The position numbers and the translations under genes were made by a program. A stretch of 64,000 nt of DNA, taken from the NCBI RefSeq assembly GCF_004114535.1, contig NZ_LBJC01000002.1, forward strand, positions 1 to 64,000. The letters are read 5' to 3'. Below are positions 57,254 through 64,000 of the stretch, piece after piece. Numbering within the stretch: position 1 is the first letter of the stretch; the number at the start of each line of letters is the position of its first letter. Under the pieces are notes generated by a model. The model was not told the origin of the DNA, did not search any database, and saw only the letters and a program-made list of their open reading frames with translations. The DNA comes from Bradyrhizobium nanningense (GTDB lineage Bacteria; Pseudomonadota; Alphaproteobacteria; Rhizobiales; Xanthobacteraceae).

Positions 57254-58346
57254 CGCGAACTTCGCGAAAATTGAGGGTGAACCCGACGCATGGATCGAGC
57301 GATGCAATCAATGCGCGCACTTCATCACAGCGTCGTCGAGCCGTCAGCACCGCCCCGTGCAGGTTCCGTACAAGCGGTCCGCGCCGGTGGAAATTCCACT
57401 CCGTCGGCGCAAGGAATTCGAAGCGGGATATCCGGCCCTGAGCATCAAGCTCAACCGCGTGGTAGAGACGGCCCCTGGCGCATTCGACCGCGGCCGCTGC
57501 ACGGCCGGGCCCTAGCTTATATCTTTCGATAATCCCATGCTCCGCGGCGTCAATCTGAGCGCCGTCCTCAAGCCAGGCACATAGCCGGACGATTTCAACA
57601 ATTCTGGCCGTCAGCCGCTCGGCTGCACCGAAGGGTCTCAGCGACAGCCGATCCCGGGTCATTTGGCGCGCCCATGGACCCGTCTCGGGCACATGTCCTT
57701 CGAGATCGGGGCAGCAGCAAAACGTCGAGTCATCCCCGAGCAACCGCTTCGTGATGCTGAGGTCGTCAGCAGCGGACAGGAACGAGTGTCCCGTCGGAGC
57801 CGACTTCAGGCCGACCTCATTAAGCGCCGCAACGCGACGCGCCAGTGGGCTACCGGACCTGAGCGCGCCCCCCTCATTCGGTACGCCCAGCGCGCCCATC
57901 GCAGCGACAATCCGTGCTGTTGCTTCCCTTTGAGGGGAGCCCCAGGCTAGTTGTTCGGAGCGGACAAGCGCTGACAATTCCGACATCAGGGAGCCGATTG
58001 CCGCAGCACTGGCGACGTCTAGCGTAAGATGTCCGACAAACAGCCCCCGTACCAACTCCACGATGCGCTCGGTAACGATAAGCGCAATACGACGCTGTTT
58101 TGTTGCGAGGGTGATCACTTCGTCGCGCGCGGTTTCGATCGCGGATAACAGTGCGGTTTGCTGCGCAGCGGCACACAACGCGAAGAGCCGCGGCACGACA
58201 TTGAGCAGCGACGAGGCCGGCTTTCCGGCGAATATCCGCGCCAGCGGCGGCCGGACTCGCGGCAGGACCTCGACCGAGGCGACTACGTCGGCAGCTAGCA
58301 ATACGCGGACATGGATTTTGTTGCGGGCAGCGATGATCATGCGCAA
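57246..58346 (-). CDS. hupK: HupK hydrogenase assembly protein
   Basis: The 366-residue protein is a distant relative of the hydrogenase large subunit and is thought to be a scaffold for the active-site iron. The C-terminal SLDPCVGFTLNF mirrors the HupL DPCLAC motif but lacks the second Cys. It lies 85 bp after hupH, where hupI and hupJ would be expected. Confidence 0.85.
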   Translation of the reverse strand: MRMIIAARNKIHVRVLLAADVVASVEVLPRVRPPLARIFAGKPASSLLNVVPRLFALCAAAQQTALLSAIETARDEVITLATKQRRIALIVTERIVELVRGLFVGHLTLDVASAAAIGSLMSELSALVRSEQLAWGSPQREATARIVAAMGALGVPNEGGALRSGSPLARRVAALNEVGLKSAPTGHSFLSAADDLSITKRLLGDDSTFCCCPDLEGHVPETGPWARQMTRDRLSLRPFGAAERLTARIVEIVRLCAWLEDGAQIDAAEHGIIERYKLGPGRAAAAVECARGRLYHAVELDAQGRISRFEFLAPTEWNFHRRGPLVRNLHGAVLTARRRCDEVRALIASLDPCVGFTLNFREVRDA

Positions 58347-58431
58347 CGCTGCCCCATCATCGCGCGCAAGTTATGGCCCATGCGCACGCGCCGTCTACGG
58401 GATCCTACCTGATGCCAAATGCCCGAGCGCT

Positions 58432-59304
58432 TCATGTGAAGTACGCCTTAATGATTTCCTGCAAGCGTTCGGCAGAGTCTTGGAAATCCTCGTCGGCAGC
58501 CAACGCAACAATCGGCACGCCCCCAATCTCCAGCGTATCAAGGATGATGTTGTCCGTGGAATTGAAGAACTGCACGGACCAAACATTCCTAGTCCCGGTC
58601 GCCTGCACTCGGCAGGGGCCGTAGCCCCGCAACATGAGTTGGACCGGTCCGTTGCCCAAGCTTTGCTGCAGGAACGTCAAGTCGACCATGCTCATTGGTA
58701 GCAATGTGAGATTGATGATATGCGCATTCATGCCAAATCGCCACACGCTAGCCCGCTCGCGTATTTCGGCCAGCACCGGTTGAACGTTCATCGCGCCATG
58801 CGGCGGCGTGCCAATCACAAGATCGGCGGACGTCAGGTCAGTTGCGGCACGCCGGACAATCTGCGGAATCCCTCCGACCTCAACATATTCGTTTGCCGGT
58901 TCGGTCCCGATGCGCACGCGCCAGATTCCCGCAAGCACGGATTCACGGATTTGCGCCAAACAGCCATCGGGCAGCGCAACCACGCCGGTCACCTCGCCTT
59001 CTCCGAGCAATTCGTCGATCAGCTTGTGCTCGGCATCGCTGAGATATGCGAGATCGTACAATTGTGTCGGAGAACCGCTTCTCTGCCTCCCAACGGCAGC
59101 AGCGGCATTTGACAACAGCAAGGTGGCGTTCGGGTGCTTCCTTGCACGTTCGTCGCAATCGCGCCAGGCGCGCTTGACGAGCGCACTCGTCGCGGGGCGA
59201 TAGAATACATCGAGACATCCAGATCTGGTGGTAACGTCGCTCGCCGCCCGGTCGGCGGCGCCGGATACAACGGGGATCGCTGTTTTCACGATGCGATGTT
59301 CCAT
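58432..59304 (-). CDS. hupH: HupH hydrogenase maturation protein
   Basis: The 290-residue HupH (HyaF family) shows [31 protein letters not shown] and [20 protein letters not shown], then [11 protein letters not shown]. It assists small-subunit maturation. ATG 59304 ([13 protein letters not shown]) is chosen because the frame upstream to 59445 has no family similarity. Confidence 0.88.
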   Translation of the reverse strand: MEHRIVKTAIPVVSGAADRAASDVTTRSGCLDVFYRPATSALVKRAWRDCDERARKHPNATLLLSNAAAAVGRQRSGSPTQLYDLAYLSDAEHKLIDELLGEGEVTGVVALPDGCLAQIRESVLAGIWRVRIGTEPANEYVEVGGIPQIVRRAATDLTSADLVIGTPPHGAMNVQPVLAEIRERASVWRFGMNAHIINLTLLPMSMVDLTFLQQSLGNGPVQLMLRGYGPCRVQATGTRNVWSVQFFNSTDNIILDTLEIGGVPIVALAADEDFQDSAERLQEIIKAYFT

Positions 59305-59897
59305 TGTCTGTATCCACGGGCATTGCACTTGCCGACGCCGATGCTGCCGGCGTGTGCCCGAATGATCGGCCCGGAGATGCGATTGATCGTGAGCGAACGG
59401 ACCGGTATCTTGCCGATTAGGCAGAGTATATCGTGCCTTTGGCATAGGCTCGGCGTCGACGGTCTACGCCGGCCGACTGGTGTGCCACTAGCCCCGCACG
59501 AGTGTATTGCACCTTGCATGCCTGGCCGAACAAATTCAGAAAGAAAGAATGCGAGCTGGATGATCCGGAGCATATGTAGGGGATCGGCCGCCGACAGCGG
59601 CATCACGGTCTCCTTCCCGGGAGCGTGCACGGCCAGGCGCGCATCGGCGCTGACGCCCTCCACGTCCGACTGAGTGGGTCGTGTCAGACCATGCTGCGCC
59701 GGCTGCAACTTCATCGCACTTCTTTCTGATAATGTTCGGTTCTGCTAGCAGGCGGTTAGCAAGGCGCATGCCAATCACCTTCAGCCGCGGCTCACATTCG
59801 AACCAACGGCATAGCGCCTGACATTATCCAGGCCGATGTTCCTGCGACTGGAATTCGGTCTGTGAAGAACCCCAGTCCGCGCAAGGGAGCGGAACCG
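59305..59897 (-). other. Degenerate interval in the hupG position
   Basis: Between hupF and hupH a full hupG is expected. The minus-strand frame from ATG 59714 (MKLQPAQHGLTRP, RBS-like AGAAAGAAG upstream) contains PLSAADPLHMLRIIQLAFFL and then loses protein character. It does not resemble a complete HupG/HyaE thioredoxin-like chaperone. It may be a different small protein or a decayed gene. Confidence 0.35.
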
Positions 59898-60188
59898 TTA
59901 GCGTAGGTGCTCCGGCAATTGCGGCTCGTGACCGATCAAGTCCGCAAAGAAGCGATCGTAGTTCTGACCGTTGAGGCTGGCCTCAAGCCCGTCAAGTGCT
60001 TCGGAGATCTGCCTTGCTTCATTTTCGTCTAAGAGCCGCACTGCGCTGTCGATATGAACGAGCACCTTGGCGCCGACCGATACATCAGCGAGCAGCATGA
60101 CGGAGATGCGCCGCTGTTCACTGCCATATTCGCACAGCGCGGTAATACCGTCCGTCTCGACAATCGTCATTGGCAAGCCAAGGCACAT
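59898..60188 (-). CDS. hupF: HupF, HypC-like hydrogenase chaperone
   Basis: The 96-residue protein begins MCLGLPMTIVETDGITALCE and carries GAKVLVHIDSAVRLLDENEA. It is a HypC paralogue with the C-terminal extension typical of HupF, which protects hydrogenase maturation in the presence of oxygen. It lies 16 bp after hupD. Confidence 0.92.
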   Translation of the reverse strand: MCLGLPMTIVETDGITALCEYGSEQRRISVMLLADVSVGAKVLVHIDSAVRLLDENEARQISEALDGLEASLNGQNYDRFFADLIGHEPQLPEHLR

Positions 60189-60204
60189 GGTCAGTCGCAG
60201 GCTT

Positions 60205-60804
60205 CTAGATCGGCTGCGCCCTCATTTCATAATTCGCATGGTCAATATTGTTCGCCAAGAGCCGTTCAGATGCAGCCAGCGGCGCGCTCCGCGGTCTTGC
60301 CGGCGAGTCCCACTGCTCTAGGAGTTCACAAGCGAGTTTGATCGCAGGGGCAATCTGAAGGCGCACCGGCGCGGTCAGCGGTCCGCCCCAATTCTCCAGA
60401 TCCAACGGCTGGCAGCCGATAAGAGCGATCTCTCGCGGGCGGCGGCCAAGCAAATCGGCCGCGCTCAAGACCTCCTGGAAGCCGGTCTGATGCAGGCTCA
60501 CTTTCTTGGCGCCCGTGAATTTTGGCACTTCGTCATCTCGTACAAGCTTCAACTGCCCGGGCAGCAATCCATAGTCGATAGCATCGAACACGATCAGGCA
60601 ATCGGCCCGCTCAAGAAAACTGACGAGGTAGAGCCCCTGGGTGCCGCCATCGAGAACGGTGACGTTGTCAGCGACGGCGTAGAGGCGATGAAACTCCTCG
60701 ACCGCACGCACACCAAATCCCTCATCGGCCCACAGGATGTTGCCAATGCCGAGCACCAGAATCCGCTTTTTGTCTTTCGGATTGAGCATCCGCTTCCCAG
60801 TCAA
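60205..60804 (-). CDS. hupD: HupD hydrogenase maturation protease
   Basis: The 199-residue endopeptidase removes the C-terminal tail of HupL after nickel insertion. Motifs are ILVLGIGNILWADEGFGVRA (metal-binding Glu) and LIVFDAIDYG (Asp), with SLHQTGFQEVL (His). ATG 60804 or the in-frame Met at 60789 may start it. It lies 19 bp after hupC. Confidence 0.93.
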   Translation of the reverse strand: MTGKRMLNPKDKKRILVLGIGNILWADEGFGVRAVEEFHRLYAVADNVTVLDGGTQGLYLVSFLERADCLIVFDAIDYGLLPGQLKLVRDDEVPKFTGAKKVSLHQTGFQEVLSAADLLGRRPREIALIGCQPLDLENWGGPLTAPVRLQIAPAIKLACELLEQWDSPARPRSAPLAASERLLANNIDHANYEMRAQPI

Positions 60805-60823
60805 TCGTCAAACCCGCGCTCAC

Positions 60824-61516
60824 CTACTTCATAGAAGGGAAGTTGCGGCGCGACATGATGTCGTCCCGGAGCACCGCGTAGATGTGGACCAGCGCGAACA
60901 TCACGATCACCCATAGGCCGAGATGATGCCAGGTGTGGACGTCCTGACTGTTCGGCCAGAGTGAAAACACCCAGCCGAACACCTTGTACTGCCAGCTGTC
61001 AGTACCAGCACCTTGCCCATAAAGTGCAAAGCCTGTGACGACCATGAATGTGATCGTCTGCGTAAACATGAAGAACATTGCGAGCTGAGCAAGGCGGTTG
61101 TGCCCGAGGCCCCTCTCAGGCTCAACCGTAAGGAAGGCATACCTGCGAATCTCGTGGTACAATTCCCGCCAAAAGCAGCCGCGCCAGAGCGGCACGCAAA
61201 AGATTTGTATGGCATTCGCGTTTCCCCTCAAAGCCCAGTAGATGCGCAGAAGAAAGCCGACGCTGAGCACATATCCCGCCGAGAAATGAGCGAAGCGGAT
61301 ATAGCCGAACAGGAAACTGCCGCTTGCCTTTCCCCACGTCGCTGGTGTCCCGGTTCCAATAAAATAGCCGGTTAAACTCAGCACCAGAATCGCAGCCGCA
61401 TTAACCCAATGCCAGAGTCGCACCGGCGCATAAATGTAGGCGACGACGCCGCCCCTCCTGCGAGCGGTCGGTGCCGCATCGACGGCGGCAAGAAGCTTCT
61501 GAGCCCTGTCCTGCAT
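60824..61516 (-). CDS. hupC: HupC, cytochrome b subunit of uptake hydrogenase
   Basis: The 230-residue membrane protein passes electrons from HupSL to quinone. It has about four hydrophobic segments (AAAILVLSLTGYFIGTG, SAGYVLSVGFLLRIYWALR, FMFTQTITFMVVTGFAL, GLWVIVMFALVHIYAVL) and heme-ligand histidines in RLWHWVNA, FAHFSAG and HTWHHLGLW. ATG 61516 is preferred over 61561 because the latter lies inside hupL. Confidence 0.93.
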   Translation of the reverse strand: MQDRAQKLLAAVDAAPTARRRGGVVAYIYAPVRLWHWVNAAAILVLSLTGYFIGTGTPATWGKASGSFLFGYIRFAHFSAGYVLSVGFLLRIYWALRGNANAIQIFCVPLWRGCFWRELYHEIRRYAFLTVEPERGLGHNRLAQLAMFFMFTQTITFMVVTGFALYGQGAGTDSWQYKVFGWVFSLWPNSQDVHTWHHLGLWVIVMFALVHIYAVLRDDIMSRRNFPSMK

Positions 61517-61520
61517 GGAC

Positions 61521-63311
61521 CTAACGAACTTTAACTGAAGCCATTTCTTGGCCCTCAGCACTCATCACGTGCGTCGAGCAAGCCAAGCACGGATCAAAGG
61601 AATGGATGGTGCGCAAGATCTCCAGAGGCCGCTGCGGATCGGCCATCGGGGTACCGATCAGGGAAGCTTCAAAAGCGCCAATATTGCCCTTCGAATCGCG
61701 AGGAGATGCGTTCCACGTCGTCGGCACGACACATTGATAATTGTCGATCTTACCGTCCTTGATCTTAATCCAGTGCCCGAGCGCACCGCGAGGCGCTTCA
61801 GTGAACCCGTAGCCTTTGGCTTCCTTGCGCCAGCTTTCCGGGCTCCACTTGCTGATATTGGCAGTTGCCGTATTGCCCGCCTTGATGTGGATTACGAGCT
61901 TATCCTGGAAATAGCGCATCTGATGGGCCGCCCACTGGCATTCGAGCGCCCGCGCCGCAGTACGGCCAAGCGTCGAGAACAGCGCAGTCAAAGGAAGATT
62001 GAGCTCCTTGAGCAGTCTCTCGGCTGGCTCCTTGAACTCGGCTTTGCCTTGCGCATAACCGACGATGTATCGGGCCAACGGCCCGACCTCCACGGCACGG
62101 CCGCGCCAGCGCGGCGCTTTGATCCAGGAATATTTGCCGCCCTCGTCGAGTTCCTTAATATCTGTCTTGCTGCCTTTGAGTTTTGGCCCAAGTTCAAAAC
62201 TCGGCTCGGTAATACCATCCCAGGGATGCAGTCCACAGCAATCGCTGGGGTATTTATACCATGAATGCTCGACGAACTCCTGGATCTGTTCGGGGTCACC
62301 ATGGTCGATCGGCAGTATCTCCTTGAGATTGCCATCAAGAATGACCCCGCGCGGCAGCTTAAAACTCTGGGCGGAACAGTCATTGGCCTTTTCCGGGATG
62401 TCGCCATAGGACATCACGCTTTTGCTCGAAAGACCACCGCCGTGGAGCCAGTCCCTATAGAACGAGCAGATCGCGGTAACGTCGGGCAGGTAGACCTGCT
62501 CGACAAACTCGATCGAGCGGTCGACGATGGAGGACACAATGTTCAGTCGCTCCATGTTGATCGCGCCCACCGCACCGATTCCCTCGATGTTGATCGCGCA
62601 CGGCACGCCGCCCACGAGCCAGTTTGGATGCGGGTTCTTGCCACCATAAAGAGCTTGGATCTTGACGATCTCCTTCTGAAAGTCGAGCGCTTCCAGATAA
62701 TGAGCGACCGCCATCAGGTTCGCTTCCGGTGGCAGCTTGTAGGCCGGATGCCCCCAATAGCCATTCTTGAACGGACCGAGCTGCCCTGATCCGAAGAACT
62801 TGGTGAGCCGGATTTGCAAATCCCTAAAATAGCCAGGGGATGACAGCGGCCAAGGCGAGATAGACTGCGCCAGTGTAGAGGTCGAGTGGGGATCGGCCTT
62901 AAGCGCGGAGACCACGTCGACCCAATCTAACGCATGGAGGTGATAGAAATGTACGAGGTGATCATGCACGAGCAGGCACAGCTGCATGATGTTGCGGATC
63001 GAATTGGCATTCTCCGGAATCGCAATTCCTAGTGCATTTTCAACTGCGCGCACGGAGGTGAGCGCATGGGTGCCGGTGCAGACCCCGCAAATCCGCTCGG
63101 TGAACGCCCAGGCGTCGCGCGGATCGCGCCCGCGCAGGATGACTTCGATGCCACGCCACATCGTCCCGCTTGAGACCGCATTGCGGATCACATTCTCGGA
63201 ATCGAGATTGGCTTCGATGCGGAGGTGGCCTTCGATGCGCGTCAGCGGATCGATAACGATTCGCCTGCCGGAACGATCGAGATTAAACCCATTCGGCGTC
63301 TGGACGGCCAC
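61521..63311 (-). CDS. hupL: HupL, [NiFe] uptake hydrogenase large subunit
   Basis: The 596-residue large subunit has both nickel-binding motifs: [20 protein letters not shown] near the N-terminus and [20 protein letters not shown] near the C-terminus. The residues after the second motif form the tail cut by HupD. Length is normal. It starts 13 bp after hupS. Confidence 0.97.
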   Translation of the reverse strand: MAVQTPNGFNLDRSGRRIVIDPLTRIEGHLRIEANLDSENVIRNAVSSGTMWRGIEVILRGRDPRDAWAFTERICGVCTGTHALTSVRAVENALGIAIPENANSIRNIMQLCLLVHDHLVHFYHLHALDWVDVVSALKADPHSTSTLAQSISPWPLSSPGYFRDLQIRLTKFFGSGQLGPFKNGYWGHPAYKLPPEANLMAVAHYLEALDFQKEIVKIQALYGGKNPHPNWLVGGVPCAINIEGIGAVGAINMERLNIVSSIVDRSIEFVEQVYLPDVTAICSFYRDWLHGGGLSSKSVMSYGDIPEKANDCSAQSFKLPRGVILDGNLKEILPIDHGDPEQIQEFVEHSWYKYPSDCCGLHPWDGITEPSFELGPKLKGSKTDIKELDEGGKYSWIKAPRWRGRAVEVGPLARYIVGYAQGKAEFKEPAERLLKELNLPLTALFSTLGRTAARALECQWAAHQMRYFQDKLVIHIKAGNTATANISKWSPESWRKEAKGYGFTEAPRGALGHWIKIKDGKIDNYQCVVPTTWNASPRDSKGNIGAFEASLIGTPMADPQRPLEILRTIHSFDPCLACSTHVMSAEGQEMASVKVR

Positions 63312-63324
63312 TGTCGTCCCCTCC

Positions 63325-64000
63325 TCAACTCGGTTTGCCTTTGTCGGCTGGGCGATCCGGCCGATGGGTCAACCGCTTCACGGCGGTGACCGCCGCGTGG
63401 GCAGCGACGGTTAGCCCCACCACGCCGGCAGCGGCCATGCCGATCTCGTCGGCGTTCTCCTCAATGCCGAACTGCCTGATGGTTGTGAGTCGGTCGTAAA
63501 ATGGCCCTTTATCCCAGAAGCTGTCTTCGGAGCAGCCGAGGCAGCCGTGGCCGGATTGAATCGGAAATGAAACGCCGCCGTTCCATCGAAGTGCCGAACA
63601 GGCGTTGTAGGTGGTTGGCCCCTTGCAGCCCATCTTGTACAGGCAATAGCCCTTGCGTGCATTGGTGTCGTCCCACTCTTCGACGAATTGGCCTGCGTCG
63701 AAATGGGACCGCCGATAGCACTTATCGTGAATGCGCTCGGAATAAAACATACTTGGGCGCCCTTGGCGGTCAAGCTCGGGAAGCTTTCCGAACGTGGTGA
63801 TGAAAGTCACGAGGCCACTCATGACCTCTGCGACAGGAGGGCATCCAGGCACCTTGATGATCTGCCTATTGGTGACCACCTTATCGATCGGCACCGCGCC
63901 AGTCGGATTTGGCTTGGCCGCTTGCACGCATCCCCAGGACGCACACGTGCCCCAAGCGATGATAGCCATAGCCTCTTCCGCCATCGACGTGAGCTTTTCA
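63325..64000 (-). CDS. hupS: HupS, uptake hydrogenase small subunit, 5' end beyond window
   Basis: The visible 224 residues have cluster-ligand segments [55 protein letters not shown] and [22 protein letters not shown]-terminal hydrophobic anchor ([19 protein letters not shown]) ties the enzyme to the membrane. The Tat signal and first cluster Cys region lie to the right of the window. The frame stays open through 64000. Confidence 0.96.
   Translation of the reverse strand, partial: EKLTSMAEEAMAIIAWGTCASWGCVQAAKPNPTGAVPIDKVVTNRQIIKVPGCPPVAEVMSGLVTFITTFGKLPELDRQGRPSMFYSERIHDKCYRRSHFDAGQFVEEWDDTNARKGYCLYKMGCKGPTTYNACSALRWNGGVSFPIQSGHGCLGCSEDSFWDKGPFYDRLTTIRQFGIEENADEIGMAAAGVVGLTVAAHAAVTAVKRLTHRPDRPADKGKPS

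Noticed and set aside
58720..59673. Plus-strand frames opposite hupH and the hupG interval
   Set aside because: They are antisense frames with no family similarity.

Overview
The window is a stretch of a rhizobial symbiosis island, most likely from a Bradyrhizobium. It holds a nif/fix cluster with the bradyrhizobial split arrangement: nifDKENX with downstream genes, iscN-nifS-nifT, nifB-fdxN-nifZ, nifH-nifQ, and nifW plus fixBCX without fixA. Next to it lies an uptake-hydrogenase hup/hyp cluster. Two type III effector genes and many relics and insertion elements complete the picture. The assignment rests on protein motifs and gene order; no database search was possible.

Left part (1-17.9 kb) is accessory DNA. 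It starts with the truncated istA of an IS21-type element and its terminal repeats. Two tandem paralogous ParA-like ATPases follow. A NopM-like E3 ubiquitin ligase effector gene (minus strand, tts box at 12780-12810) is broken twice: by an in-frame amber codon just before the catalytic NEL domain, and by an IS66-family element (4468-11008, flanked by 8-bp direct repeats CGTCGACG). The IS66 element itself carries a recombinase-in-trio (RIT) element inside its tnpB, bounded by perfect 36-bp inverted repeats. Its tnpC is also frameshifted twice. A solitary modC-like ATPase with altered catalytic motifs lies beyond, among gene-poor DNA.

Middle part (17.9-50 kb) is the nitrogen fixation region. 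A sigma54-promoted peroxiredoxin/AhpD pair is followed, on the minus strand, by fixX-fixC-fixB, nifW, a decayed nifV, nifQ and nifH. A divergent small ORF plus an ArsC-like nitrogenase-associated gene and an OmpW-type porin with a perfect FNR/FixK box run on the plus strand. Then come small nif-associated genes, nifZ, fdxN, nifB, nifT, nifS, a decayed nifU, iscN, an unrecognised plus-strand gene, a Rieske protein, the effector nopP, and the long nifD-K-E-N-X operon ending in fdxB. I read -24/-12 promoters (TGGCAY-N5-TTGCW) and NifA upstream sites (TGT-N10-ACA) directly from the sequence before nifH, nifB, iscN and nifD, and for two divergent plus-strand genes that appear to share their NifA sites with nifH and iscN. 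A ferredoxin gene at 49.1 kb has a NifA site and an imperfect -12.

Right part (49.8-64 kb) holds an alanine dehydrogenase gene with a clear intrinsic terminator, then hypE-D-C-F-B-A, hupK, hupH, a degenerate interval where hupG is expected, hupF, hupD, hupC, hupL and the partial hupS at the window edge. hupI and hupJ are absent from their usual place between hupH and hupK.

Together the genes describe a bacteroid programme: nitrogenase and its cofactor assembly, electron supply through FixBCX and several ferredoxins, hydrogen recycling and peroxide protection. It is embedded in an island that is still accumulating insertions and pseudogenes (nopM, nifV, nifU, a nopP tail and a small nif-associated ORF).
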